Positions 35,063-46,852 of a stretch of DNA of 64,000 nt are shown here, piece by piece. Within the stretch, counting starts at the first letter, position 1. Each line of letters opens with the position of its first letter. Under the pieces are notes generated by a model. That model was given only the letters and a program-made list of their open reading frames with translations. It searched no databases and was not told where the DNA came from. Source of the DNA: Capitulum mitella. Taxonomy: Eukaryota; Arthropoda; Thecostraca; Pollicipedomorpha; Pollicipedidae. The DNA lies in NCBI GenBank assembly GCA_030062745.1, contig CP099846.1:24345701-24409700 (forward strand), given 5' to 3'. Position numbers and translations under genes: made by a program.

Positions 35063-38034
35063 GGGTCATTCCACGTCAAATCGCCTAAGAATCGACCTGA
35101 CCTCTTTTGGTTTTGATGAAATTTGGTAAGGTTATGGTACATATCTAAAAACGGCCAGCCATAAATTTTTAGTATTGGTGACTTCTGAGACTAAAATTCA
35201 GGTCATGAAAGGTCACCGATTTTTACAGACATTGCATGGTTGCAATACCTGTAACTCGGTCTGAGGTTGCCACAGAAAGATGCAATTAGCGTCGTTCGAA
35301 AGAGAATTGTTCCAGCTTTCATAAGTAAGCCCATATTTGCGATGACCTTGTCATGAACTTTGACCTGAATAGGTCACATGAAACATTTTCGGCTTTAACC
35401 ATGTTTGGCCACCGTGATCTTTGCGAAAACGTAGCGTAATATATCTACAACAATAAGCTTTGTAAAGAATATTTCCGGAGAAGTTGAAACTTGCAATTAT
35501 CGGAATTTAGTGATGCCATGTGGCACACGAAAATTGTGTCCTGGTGGCATTTGACAACTATTGATCCATTTCTTGCCTTTTGTTTGTCGGATCGTCCTAT
35601 AACTTGATGTGCACGATTTCCTGCGTGCATCCCGTACATCAGCTTAGTTTAAAATTGCTTGACCAGAAAGATCAAAGGTCATGACTCTCCACCACCAATC
35701 GACCCTGCCATCCAGAGCTGGCAAATCCTTTACGTCCTTGACGTTTCCACGGCAGTGAGTCTGTCGGGTGTGGTTGGGCTTTTAACCCTATTCCTGGAGG
35801 GCTAGACGGTATGGCCGATTCCCGGCAAGGGTGGGGGGCGGATTCGGCCTCCCCCTGAGATCTCGAGAACTACACATCCGATTTTATCGCAACAAACGGC
35901 AATCGATTTGCCATGACGTGAACTACATTTAAAAAGGGGGACTTTCAAAATTTTGGAAGGGGTGGATGCAGGGGGGCAAAAATATCGAAATGGGGGCACT
36001 TTTGGACTTCGTATAACTCTGTTGTGTGTCGGCCGATTTCAGTGAAATTGACATGAATAGAGAGATAATGGATAGGACGTTTACCATTGATACACATATT
36101 TGAAATTTTCGAGAAAATTCGTAGGCGTTCATAGAGTTTCAAAAAAAGGAGGACGAGTTTTCCAAAAGCTGAATGAAGACAAAAGGTAAAATCGGTTTTT
36201 GGCTACTGCTAGTCATGTCATGCTAAACAAGTACAAATCGTATTAGAATGTTGGCATAGTTAGCATGGGCGGTGCCAGGGACATGAAAAAGGGGGAACAC
36301 TCATGGTCACATGCTCTTCAGGTCAGCTTGTGACCTTTGACCTTAAATGATCTCCAGTTGCCTTGGAGTCTCCTTAAATGATCTTGTGTGCATTTAATAT
36401 GGTTTGTAAATGTTTTCAGTCATTTGAATCCACTATTTGAAAAATTTCATTTACGGCTATTATGATGTACGGAACGTGTACTGACATTTTAAGACATAGC
36501 TCTGTGACCCGACCTGATATCAAGCTGAAACGTGATACATAAGTAGAGGGCACCATTCTACATCACATATGTTCCGGGTTTGGCATTTCCAAAAAATACC
36601 GCCGAAATAATTACTATAAAACCAAATTTTGACTTTTGACCTTGACCTGACCTTGTAAAGTGACCTCATATAAACAAAACTGTATGTACACGCTGTTCAG
36701 CTATTTGGCTATACATCTATGTAAAGTTTGAAGTTCTATCTTAAAAACGCTATTTTTGGCAGTCATTTTCCTTTTACCCTCAACAGTGCCAAAATTGGCC
36801 TGATGTGCCTCCCAAAAACGTCGCCTGGCTCCGCCCCTGAGCAAAACAGAATTTCGAAATATTGTCACAGTACGTAGAAAGAATAGCTAGGAAAAGTGAC
36901 CAAGTTTCGTAAAGCTGCGTTAAAAACCCTGGGATTGGTAAGCAAAAAACCCGAGGGGGTCGGATTCAGCCCCCTGCCGGGAATAGTGTTAAGCTAACTC
37001 AGGCAATCTTAGTCGAGCATCGGGACCTGTTGAAGGTAAACTGAAGTCACTGACCTCGATTGCTTTGGATAATCTGTTGGCGTCGGACCATTCATAGCTT
37101 TTTGCGGCATTGATTCCGAATTTCACATGTATTGTTCACGTATCATAGTTTGCATTCCATGGGTTCCAAGATCCCATGGTTGTTGATTCTTCGTCATGTC
37201 GTCGTCCCCTGAATACTGGAGTAGTTACAAATGAGATGACAACTTGGTATGGAAGCAGATAAAAGAGATGATTTAAGATACGTGCCACAAAAATCAGAAA
37301 TTGACTTTCGTCTACACCGTGGAATGACCATAAGTGACTTGGTGCGTGCAAAGTGAACGTCAAATTCGAAATTAGCGCCCCCAAAAAAAATCTTTAAAAA
37401 TCCTAAGACCAAAGTTGGTAATCTCAGATCAGGCGATGTCAGTGATCTCGTTTGACCTTCCAAAGACCCCGATGCACGACTAACATTATCTTACTTGGCT
37501 TTGGGGCATAAGAAGATAGACTCATTGTCGTGCAAATGTGAAGAATGGTTATGTCATATTTGGATCGTAGGGCAATACTAAGTTCAAAACATCTGGAAGG
37601 TTTTTAGTTTGCTCAGAAATGTTTTTTGCGACGCTTATCGTAGAATTTAGGCCTGCGGTGGCATATTGCGCTACGTTTTCACTACGATTGCTGCGGGCAA
37701 ACATGGTTAAAACCAAAAATGCTCATGTAACTTAGATAAAATGTTATCCCGAAGTTACAGAAAAGTGAACTTATTTATGACCGCTGGAACATTTCTTTTT
37801 CGCATGGCGCTTATCGCACATTTATGTGGCAATTTGTCATCGAGTTATAGGGATTGAATCACGCAGTGTGTGCAGAAATTGGGCGACCTTTCTTGACCTG
37901 CAACTTTCACCTCAGAGGTCATCAGGACTAAGAATTTGTGACTGGTCTTTTTTAAAGGTAAAATGGGCGTACGAAATTCGTCAAAATCGAGAGAGTTCAG
38001 ATCACTGCTTGTGCGATTTCACGTGGAATAACCC
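35063..38034. mobile_element. Long-terminal-inverted-repeat DNA element inserted in the LINE
   Basis: The left end GGGTCATTCCACGTCAAATC and the reverse complement of the right end GGGTTATTCCACGTGAAATC differ at two positions. Homology continues inward for at least 350 bp on each side (for example TTTAACCATGTTTG near 35395, and its inverted counterpart near 37702). A 4-bp ATAT flanks both sides (35059-35062 and 38035-38038). Removing the element restores the LINE frame across TDDTYHLKQL. No transposase frame is visible. Net size without the nested family 2 element is about 1.76 kb. The superfamily is unassigned; a foldback-type non-autonomous element is likely. Confidence 0.75.
35782..36992 (+). 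mobile_element. PiggyBac-like non-autonomous element, family 2 copy B
   Basis: TTAA flanks both ends intact (35782-35785, 36989-36992). Termini are CCCTATTCCTGGAGGG at the left and, reverse-complemented, CACTATTCCCGGCAGGG at the right. The body aligns with copy A at 23619-24950. It sits inside the long-TIR element, so it is the youngest layer of that branch. No coding frame recognised. Confidence 0.8.
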
Positions 38035-38038
38035 ATAT

Positions 38039-38666
38039 CACTTAAAGCAACTCATACAAACGGAGGTCTTTGCACGGTAAGCGACAGAGTACCACGGGAC
38101 GTAGACACGTTACCTGTCTATGGGAAAATATAGGCAGTTACTTTCAGCGCAGCCCGAACTGCTCAGATAACTTTATCCCGGAAAAACTAACTGTGCATCC
38201 TTTGCTCGTACTTTCTTTGGACAACCCATTCCAGCAACTGTACATAAACGCCTTGGGTTGACATTCGCTTCTGACTTCAGATTGCCAGATTTCAACAGAT
38301 CTCATCAACATATCAGTAGCATTATCAGCAAGGTAAAAATTGCGTTAAGCCCGCTCTATGCCATAGCCCAACACTACCACGAGAGCCCAAATTTACACCA
38401 CGCGCGTCAGACCATATACCCCGTTTGCCAACCGAAAAACTTCGAGAAGAATTACGTTTGGACTCACTTAAAACCCGACGTAAAATCCGTCGACTGACAT
38501 TTTATGATAGCCTCTGTGACATACACAAACGGATACCTGCCCGCATAAAAGCAGTACTGTTACAAACTCCTCAAAGGGACGCCGGCACATTAGAAACCAG
38601 CAAGACTGTTTCTACTTGGATCGTTTGTCATAGATCACAAAAATGGAACCAACTTTCCCAGATCAT
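38039..38666 (+). mobile_element. CR1/Jockey-group LINE, piece 2 (after the catalytic box)
   Basis: Continues ORF2 after the ATAT duplication: HLKQLIQTEVFAR, then PEKLTVHPLLVLSLDNPFQQ, then (shifted frame) LTFASDFRLPDF and ISSIISKVKIALSPLYAIAQ. Those blocks match the thumb region typical of this LINE group (YLGVTLD..L.F..HI..I..KV..AL..LYPL). A third frame gives RRLTFYDSLCDIHKR. The piece stops at 38666 where the foldback-like element begins. Confidence 0.7.
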
Positions 38667-38962
38667 TGTCTGTCAAGACAGCCCACGGTCAGCCCAAACT
38701 CGAGACCCTTTTAAAATAGTCCAAAACGCGTCAGTAGATAGATGTTGACTAACTGAGCTCATTGACACCATCAGACGTCCATCGTATCTATTACTTTGCA
38801 CTCCAGAGCACAAAACACAAAACACCACAAAAATGCCGGGGAGACAAATGTACTTCAAACCCCAACAAATAGGTACTCAAAATGTTCGTCTCGGACCTTT
38901 GAGTCGACAAATACAGCATACACTTTATTTCAGTAATAATATTTTGAGTTATTGTGAAAGAT

Positions 38963-41220
38963 AACCGTTTTTTACCTTATGCTTTATTTCCCATTGGATT
39001 TAACATGGGACTCTATGGAACTGATTTCTATGGACCCCTTCGATTTCGCGCTTTTCTTGTGTACTGGTACCCAGAACCGCAATACAGATGAGACCATCAT
39101 CAGAACTCCATCGTATTGACATCCACACGGTCAAATCGGGCTCCAAAAAATATAGGTCAAAAACACAGTTATTAATGTTATTCCAAACGGGCACAATCAG
39201 ATACTCAAAATGTTCGTCTTGTGCCGCTGAGTCCAAAATCAAAAAAAAAAGTTAGTTACAAAGTTAAAAAGTTACAAACTATCGGTTTGTAACTTTTTAA
39301 CTTATTGCAACACGAAACCGTTTTTCTACCGCATGCTTTATTTCCCATTGGATTTTACGTCGGACCCAATGGAACTGATTTCGGCGGACCCATTCAATTT
39401 CGCGCATTTCGTCTGTGCTGGTACCCAGAACCACAATACACATGAAACCATCACCAGAACTCTATCGCATTAATATCCACACGCTCAAATCGGGCTCCAA
39501 AAAATATACGTCAAAAACGTATATTTAATGTTATTCCGAACCGGCACAAACAGGTACTCATAAATGTTTGTCTTGTGCCGCTGAGTCCAAAAATAGCGCA
39601 TCGATAACATTTGGGTGATAACGCTTTGAGTTATAGCGAAAGGAAACCGTTTTTCTGTCCTATGTTTTATTTCCCATTGGATTTAACATGGGACCCTATG
39701 GAACTGATTTCGGCGGACCCCTTCGATTTCGCCAATTTTCTCTGTACTGGTGCCTAGAACCGCAGTGCACATGAAATCATCACCAGAACTCCATCGCATT
39801 GATATTCACACGGCGAAATTGGGCTCCAAAAATATACGTCAAAATTACATTTTTTAATGATATCCCAAATGAGGACATACAAGCATTCAAAATGTGAAAT
39901 TGGGCTCCAAAAAATATGCGTCAAAATTACGTTTTTTAATGATATCCCAAATCAGGACAAACGAGCACTCAAAATGTTCGTCCTGTGCTGCTGAGTTAAA
40001 AAAAGCGCATTGGCAATATTTGGGTGGTAACTTTTTGAGTTATAGCGAAAGGCAACCGTTTTTCCACCCTGTGCTTTATTTGCACTTGATTTAACATAGG
40101 GCCCTGTGGAACTGATTTCGGCGGACCCCTTCGATTTCGCGCATTTCTTCTGCACTGGTACCGAGAACCGTAATGCACATGAAACCATCATCAGAACTCC
40201 ATCGCACTTGATATCCACACGGTCAAATCGGGCTCCAAAAAATATGCGTTAAAAACACATTTTTTAATGTCATCCCAAACCAAGACAAACAGATACTCAA
40301 AATGTTCGTCTTGTGCCGTTGAGTCCAAAAATAGCGCATGCAAAACTTTTGGTTAATAACTTTTTGATTTATCATGAAACGGAACCGTTTTTCTACCCCA
40401 TGCTTTATTTCCCACTGGATTTAACATTGGACCCTATGGAACTGATTTTGGCGGACATCTTCGATTTCGCCCATTTCTTTTGCACTAACACCCAGAACCG
40501 TAACACACATGAAACCATCATCAGACCTCCATTGCATTGATATCCACACGGTCAAATCGGGGCCCCAAAAATATACGTCAGAAACACATTTTTTAATGTT
40601 ATTCCAAATAGCGACAAACAGGTACTCATAGTGTTCGTCTCGTGCCGCTGAGTCAAAAATAGCGCATTAGTAACATTTCGGTGGTAACTGTTTGAATTAC
40701 AGCGAAACGAAACCGTTTTTCTACCCTATGTTTTATTACTCATTGGATTTAACATGGGACCCTATGGAGCTGATTTCGACGGACCCCTTCAATTTCGCGA
40801 ATTTTTTCTGTACTGCTACTTAGAACTATGATACACATGAAACCATCACCGGAAGTCCATGGCACTGATATCCACACGGCCAAATTGGGCTCCAAAAAAT
40901 TTACGTCAAAACCACATTTCTTAATATTGTTCCAAACCGGACTAAATAGGTTCTGAAAATGTTCGTCTTGTGGCGTTGAGTCCAAAAATAGCGCATTGGT
41001 AATATTTGGGTGGTAACTTTTTGAGTTATTGCGAAAGGAAACCGTTTTTCTGCCCTATGCGTTATTTCCCATTGGATTTAAACGAAGGACCCTACGGAAC
41101 TGATTTCGACGGACCCCTTCGATTTCGCCCATTTCTTCTGCACTGGTACCCAAAACCGTAATACACATGAAACCATCATCAGAACTCCATTGCATTGATA
41201 TCCACACGGTCAAATTGGGA
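38963..41220 (+). repeat. Left arm: tandem array of a 329-bp unit (7 copies)
   Basis: The unit landmark ACCGTTTTTCTACC occurs at 38963, 39317, 39646, 40055, 40384, 40712 and 41041. Spacing is 328-329 except two longer intervals (354 and 409); the longer one is explained by an internal 70-bp duplication (39826-39965). Each unit contains TTTATTTCCCATTGGATTTA, a GGACCC(T/A)ATGGAACTGATTT block and TCATCAGAACTCCAT. Units differ by scattered substitutions. The frames inside are not genes. Confidence 0.92.
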
Positions 41221-41367
41221 TGAGATGACAAGTGACATGGATGATGTGAAGGAGCAGTGGAAGCCCAGAAAAATAGACAGAGAAGGTCCACATACCTCCA
41301 GAAAGGTTTTCCTTCGTCATCTACTGCCTCAATCCATTCTGCAAGGAGCCAGATCACGCCAGCCGAA

Positions 41368-41495
41368 ACTCCAGCCGAGACTCCAGCCAAGACTCCATCC
41401 GAGACTTCAGCTGAGACTCCGGCTGAGACTCCGCCCAAGATCCCGCCTGAGACTCCAGTCAAGACTCCGGCGAGACTCCAACGGAGACAAGAAAA
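41368..41495 (+). repeat. Period-12 minisatellite (GAGACTCCAGCC-type)
   Basis: About ten degenerate 12-bp units (GAGACTCCAGCC, AAGACTCCATCC, GAGACTCCGGCT and so on) in the central part of the foldback-like element. Its translation as repeated ETPA/KTPS is a by-product of the repeat. Confidence 0.85.
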
Positions 41496-41726
41496 CAGAG
41501 CATCACTCCAACTGCCCACAGCTCCTTAAGGCAATACCCGTTATTGTCGTATTGCCGGCACGTTATTGTCGTAATCGTTACAATAACGTGTCGGTAACGC
41601 CGCTGTGGTTTGCTTGAGCTTGCTGCGCTGATCAAGCACAATCAAGCCAGGACTTTCTGGAGAATCGCCGTCTTATTATGCGTTTCTTTCCAGCTGTGCG
41701 CGTGGCCCCGATGCCGCAGCCCCATA

Positions 41727-42108
41727 ATGGGCGACATCGCCACCGTCTGCTTTGCTTCGGCAACCCGCTGCTGAACATGGTGCTGAATGTGAACAGTAGC
41801 GAACTACCGAGCCAGTGTGTCCGCTGTTCGAGGTGTTCGGCAACGGCCAGGTGTCGTTCTGTCCGGGCGGCTCGGTGGAGAACACCACTCGCCGGTACCG
41901 CCGGGTTCTGGGGGAGCTCGGACGGGTGGCCTTCATCGGCGCTGTTGGCGTCGACAAGGTCCGTCAGAGGCTGGAGAAGCTGTTCAGCGCGGACGGCGTC
42001 GGCACCAGATACGTAGTGCACTTGGGCCAGCCCACGGAGCGCTTTAAGAACCTTGTGTATGGTGCGGACCGCTCTTTAGTGAACGGCGTCGACGTTACCA
42101 ATTTCTGA
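41727..42108 (+). pseudogene. ADK: Adenosine kinase fragment, intronless, frameshifted
   Basis: Adenosine kinase phosphorylates adenosine to AMP (PfkB family). The fragment starts MGDIATVC, shifts frame by a small insertion and continues CFGNPLLNMVLNVNSSE, equivalent to the N-terminal GNPLLD strand. It lacks some 15 residues and, in another frame, reads PLFEVFGNGQVSFCPGGSVE. The CPGGSVEN segment corresponds to the family's AGGSTQN substrate loop. RVAFIGAVGVDKV, LGQPTERF and YGADRSLVNGVDVTNF follow, then a stop at 42106. A further FVTDDPENLRG in a third frame (near 42182) resembles the next kinase block, and AATAAA occurs at about 42328. The kinase lid and the catalytic DTNGAGD region are absent. 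Contiguity across positions where animal ADK genes usually have introns suggests a cDNA-derived copy. It lies at the centre of the foldback-like element. Confidence 0.75.
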
Positions 42109-42369
42109 TGACCTGAGCGCGCCTTCGTGCCGCACAGCCTGGCTCTTCTCAGTAGCGACACTTGTGTATACTCTGATGGTGTTTCGTGACGGATGACCCG
42201 GAAAACCTTAGAGGTGGATAAGTTCTGCTGGTTCTGTTCGTTCTCGTTCGTTGGTGCTGCTGAACGCTGTCGGCACCTTATCGGTGGCCGTGCTGCCGAT
42301 CTGGTCGTCACAGATCGCCGGCAGGAATAAAACTGTCTCTTTTTAACACGTTTCCTGTCATGGCTTGAG

Positions 42370-43640
42370 TCGGTTTGGAAAGAGAATAGAAAATGCGGTT
42401 TTCACCTATTTTCGTTGGAACCAGTTTTACCGTATGAATTCAATGCGATCGAGTTCTGGTGATGGTTTCATGTGTATTGCAATTCTGGATACCAGTACAG
42501 AAAAAATTGGCGAAATCGAAGGTGTCCGCCGAAATCAGTTCCATAGGGTCCCATGTTAAATCCAATGGGAAATAAAGCATGGGATGGAAAAACGGTTTCG
42601 TTTCTTAATAAATCAAAAAATTTCGAACCGAAAGTTTTGCATGCACTAATTTTGGACTCGGCGGCACAAGACGAACATTTTGAGTAGTTGTTTGTCCCGG
42701 TTTGGAATAACAGGAAAAAATGTGTTTTTGACGTATATTTTTTTGAGCCCAATTTGACCGTGTGGATATCAGTGCGATGGAGTTCTGATGATGTTTTCAT
42801 GTTTATTGCGGTTCTGGGTACCAGTGCAGAAGAAATGGGCGAAATGGAAGGGGTCCGCCGAAATTAGTTCCATAGGGTCCTATGTTAAATCCAATGGGAA
42901 ATAAAGCATAGAGTAGAAAAACGGTCCACAGGGTCCTATGTTAAATCCAATGGGAAATAAAACATTGGGTAGACAAACGGTTTTCCTTTCGCTATAGCTC
43001 AACAAGTTACCACTGAAATGTTATTGATGTATTATTTTTGGACTTAGCAGTACAAGATGAACATTTTAAGTGCCTGTTTGTGCCGGTTTGGAATAATGTT
43101 AAAAAATGCCTTTTTGACGTATATTTTTATCCCAGTTTGGCCGTGTGAATATCAGTGCGTTGGAGTTCTGGTGATGGTTTCATGTGCATTGTAGTTCTAG
43201 GTACCAGTACAGAAAACATTGGCGAAATCGAAGCGGCCCACCGAAATCAGTTCGAAAGGGTCCCATGTGAAATCTCATGGGAAATAAAGCATAGGGTAGA
43301 AAAACAGTTTCGTTTCGTAATAAATCAAAAAGTTTCGAACCGAAAGTTTTGCATGCACTAATTTTGGACTCAGCGGCACAAGACGAACATTTTGAGTAGG
43401 TGTTTGTCCCGATTTGGAATAACATTAAAAAATGTGTTTTTACGAATATTTTTTGGAGCCGATTTGACCGTGTGGATGTCAATGCAATGGAGTTCTGATG
43501 ATGGTTTCATGTGTATTGCGGTTCTGGGTACCAGTACAGAAGAAATAGGCGAAATCGATGGGGTCCGCCGAAATCAGTTCCATAGGGTCCCATGTTAAAT
43601 CCAGTGGGAAGTAAAGCAGAGGGTACAAAACGGTTATCTT
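42370..43640 (-). repeat. Right arm: inverted array of the 329-bp unit (about 4 copies)
   Basis: The inverted landmark (AAACGGT or its variant) lies at about 42593, 42922, 42978, 43304 and 43631. The 56-bp interval is a local duplication; the others are 326-329. In plus orientation each unit contains TAAATCCAATGGGAAATAAA, so it carries AATAAA signals in this direction. Confidence 0.92.
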
Positions 43641-43942
43641 TCACAATAACCCAAAATGTTATTACGGGAATGTAGTGTATGCTGTATTTGTAGACTCAGC
43701 GGTCCGAGACGAACATTCTGAGTACCTGTTTGTTGGGGTTTGAAGTACATTTGTCTCCCCGGCATTGTTGTGGTGTTTTGTGTTTTGTGCTCTGGAGTGC
43801 AAAGTAATAGATGCGATGGACGTCTGATGGTGTCAATGAGCTCAGTTAATCAACATCTATCTACTGACTTGTTTTGGGTGATTTTAAAGGGGTCTCGAGT
43901 TTGGGTTGACCGTGGGCTGAGCGTGGGCTGTCTTGACAGACA

Positions 43943-44300
43943 TCCGAGATCACTCGTTCCCAGCCTCCCCTGGTACTCTTCTGGAAAGCAGTCACGACTC
44001 TTGAATGGTCCACCTCCTCCTGCTAAGTTGTCATTTGGATCCAAAATTGGAAATGCCAACCGTGGAAAAATCCGATGTGGATCTTTTCAAGTAAATTCAC
44101 ACCTTTTTCATGTACAGCAGTCAACCAGTCCAACTTGCCCATGTGGATCAAAATCTGAAAATATAACCTAGTTCTTCTTCGATTTCAATCAGTCGTTTAG
44201 AATAAGTTTGTTCAACGATGTTTTCATCTCATTACAAAGTAATTTCTCAAGACGGCTGAACATACAGATTGAACATACTTGGGTGCGGACAAGTCTTCAC
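43943..44300 (+). mobile_element. CR1/Jockey-group LINE, piece 3 (C-terminus)
   Basis: The frame GKIRCGSFQVNSHLFHVQQ, then STSPTCPCGSKSENIT, then (after a stop) LFNDVFISLQSNF matches the cysteine-containing tail of this LINE group (R.G...LN.HLF.....P.C.CG..E...H). It lies right of the foldback-like element and before the microsatellite, completing the interrupted LINE. Confidence 0.65.
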
Positions 44301-44334
44301 ACCATCAGTGGTCGTTGGCTACGTGGCATTTTCG

Positions 44335-44876
<542 letters not shown>

Positions 44877-45118
44877 CTGTCTATCTGCGGATGAAGGATA
44901 TAAATGTGGATGTGTCTCGGCAATGTTTGGCCAAAGCAGGTGAACACTGCTGATGCTGAGTTGTCTGTACCATTGTGAAGTCATTACCATTGACTGTACC
45001 ATTGTTAACGGACTGGGATTGAGGTAAGCCCCTTCCCGGATAAGGTACATATTGACTTCCGCTAGGTAGCTAACAAAGTACAAGAGAAGTCACATGAACC
45101 TTCTGTGCAACTTTCCAG

Positions 45119-45500
45119 ATACAGTGGACCCTCGTTATTTGCGGGTTTAGCAGTCGCAGGTTCGGGTACCCGTGGGTTTTTGGTGGAAATTCATTGAGAA
45201 AACCGCAGGATATCTGCTGCTTTTTTGCAGCGGAAGATGTTTCCCACGGTTTGTAGTGCTTTTACTGTATGTTTTCGGTGAAAAATATTTTTTTTTTATA
45301 TGTTTGTTCTGTGCAGTTACGATAGGTATTGCGGTGACTACTGTACGATGTATACAGTAGTCACCTATGCGGTATACGATGTATACCGCATCGCATCGTA
45401 CGATACGATGCGGTGACTACTTTACGCTCTGCCCAGGAAGACTTGTGTTATACTGCATTTATGTATGCGTGCATTTTTCAGGAAGTATTACTGGATAACT
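45119..45500 (+). mobile_element. Pogo/Tigger-like fragment, copy 2
   Basis: Starts TACAGTGGACCCTCGTTATT with the GCGGGTTTAG run characteristic of Tigger/pogo termini after a TA target. Aligns with 11898-12350. The right terminus was not found. A cluster of perfect hairpins (45333-45412) lies inside and is absent from the other copy. Confidence 0.55.
45333..45412. repeat. Three consecutive perfect hairpins
   Basis: Stems of 13 bp (GGTGACTACTGTA, loop of 7), 11 bp (ATGCGGTATAC, loop GAT) and 9 bp (CGCATCGTA, loop CGA) follow one another with almost no spacer. Confidence 0.85.
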
Positions 45501-46382
45501 GCGCCTTAACATATATTCACTGGTCTCGTAGAGAATCTACAGGTAATGGGAATAAATTAAACAATAAAAGTTGTGATTTGGGCGGTAGGTGCGGTCTTTT
45601 CGCGGTTCGCTTTGTCCGTGAGGGTGCGATACATAACTCTCCCGAAAATTGGAGGTCCATTGTATTCAAAGAAAAAAAGCAGAAGGAAATCAACGACAAG
45701 AAAACAAGACGGTTGATTGGTTGGTGTGGGTGAGGGCGCACAGCCACGTGGCCTTAAACGTCCAGTGTCCATTGCACATTGTGCTTCTTTCCGATCAAGC
45801 GCTAACAGCGTCGAGATTTGAATCCACGGGTTTACGATTATGAGTCTGAATCGCTATCCGCGGAACTGACGAGGATGAATAACTATACACGGCGTCGCTA
45901 GGAATTCAGTTTTGTCTCTTATGCGCCGCTATCAAGCGTCATTAACCTAGCTTAAACCAGAGTCATTCTCACGATACCATTGTTAAATTCAAACACATCA
46001 TATCTTGTTCCCAATGGCGCATGACTTTACGCTTTTGGTTCGTCTTTGGAAGTTGAAAATCGTAAAAAGTAGACACATGCACACACAGCCTAGTTTTCCT
46101 TGGCTGTTTTCATATGTTTTCTTTAAGAGCCGGTTTTGTGAAGTAGCAGAAGACAGAACCAAACAACCATTGACATGCTTCTACTTCATTTACGTACAAA
46201 AGAACCACCAAGGGTGGCATTTTTTCATATGCCACCCCTTCCCCGTGTTCGTCGCGTATTACTAAATATATGGTGTACGTAGACTAGACGTGTCAGTCTT
46301 GGATAATTATCTGGACCGATGAGGATCGGGGACCAACCATGTCATAACGAGGCCCGGTCCAGGCTCAGTTTTTCACGGGATT

Positions 46383-46697
46383 TTAATGGGGAAGGGAGTA
46401 TGGGCAAATTTCCCGCAAGCGGTCCGGTGGGGGCCCAGCCGGGTCCAAGCAGTGCTTTTGGCCGGGCCTGCCGGTCCTAGTTTTGACACCATTCGTGTAG
46501 ACTAAATCACTAAACTCAGGGGAGCGGATGGGCAGGAGGTATCTGGCCACCGCCGTTTTCGCTCCATAGGGCGACAGCCGCCGCAGCTGACGGAATGTGT
46601 GAAACTTCTTCGCTTCTTCGCCGCTCACCATCCTGGCCACAACATGCACCGCGGATAGAAGTTCCAGCACATCGCGCCACGTAAAATCATAGTTCAA
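46383..46697 (-). other. Protein-like open frame, unknown
   Basis: From the minus strand the frame reads NYDFTWRDVLELLSAVHVVA, then RMVSGEEAKKFHTFRQLRRL, then SPYGAKTAVARYLLP. No ATG starts it (first codon TTG), and the last third (after about 46500) runs into G/C-rich filler. The first 65 residues have convincing amphipathic composition and natural codon use. No family recognised. It could be an exon after an acceptor-like CATAATTAG or a transposon piece. Confidence 0.3.
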
Positions 46698-46852
46698 ACT
46701 AATTATGACCTAGTCGTGTCTCAGTCACATCGTTGCGCGACCTACGGTGAAGAAGTCCGGGCACACGATAAGATGACATTCCTCTGGGAATTGCTGAAGC
46801 GAGCTCACAGCGACTTAACGTGTTCAGTATTTTTTGGTGCGTCGGGGCATAG

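Larger units (their letters stand above)
38667..43942. mobile_element. 5.3 kb foldback-like element with 329-bp repeat arms and captured ADK
   Basis: The two ends are inverted copies: TGTCTGTCAAGACAGCCCAC at 38667 and its reverse complement ending at 43942. Inverted homology then runs inward through a unique segment of about 290 bp and through tandem arrays of a 329-bp unit. The left arm has seven units in plus orientation (last one truncated near 41220) and the right arm about four in minus orientation (from about 42370). Between the arms lie about 1.1 kb of unrelated sequence with a period-12 repeat and an ADK fragment. The LINE resumes on the right (43943), so the whole structure is one insertion. 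No target duplication could be settled: GATCAT on the left and GATCAC on the right are similar but not adjacent to the termini. No transposase is present. Confidence 0.75.

Noticed and set aside
40313-40540. Repeated short frames (for example CIAVLGTSTEEIGEIEGVRR variants) across 38.9-43.6 kb
   Set aside because: Each is the same stretch of the 329-bp tandem unit read in one orientation; stops and shifts vary between units, so no protein is maintained.
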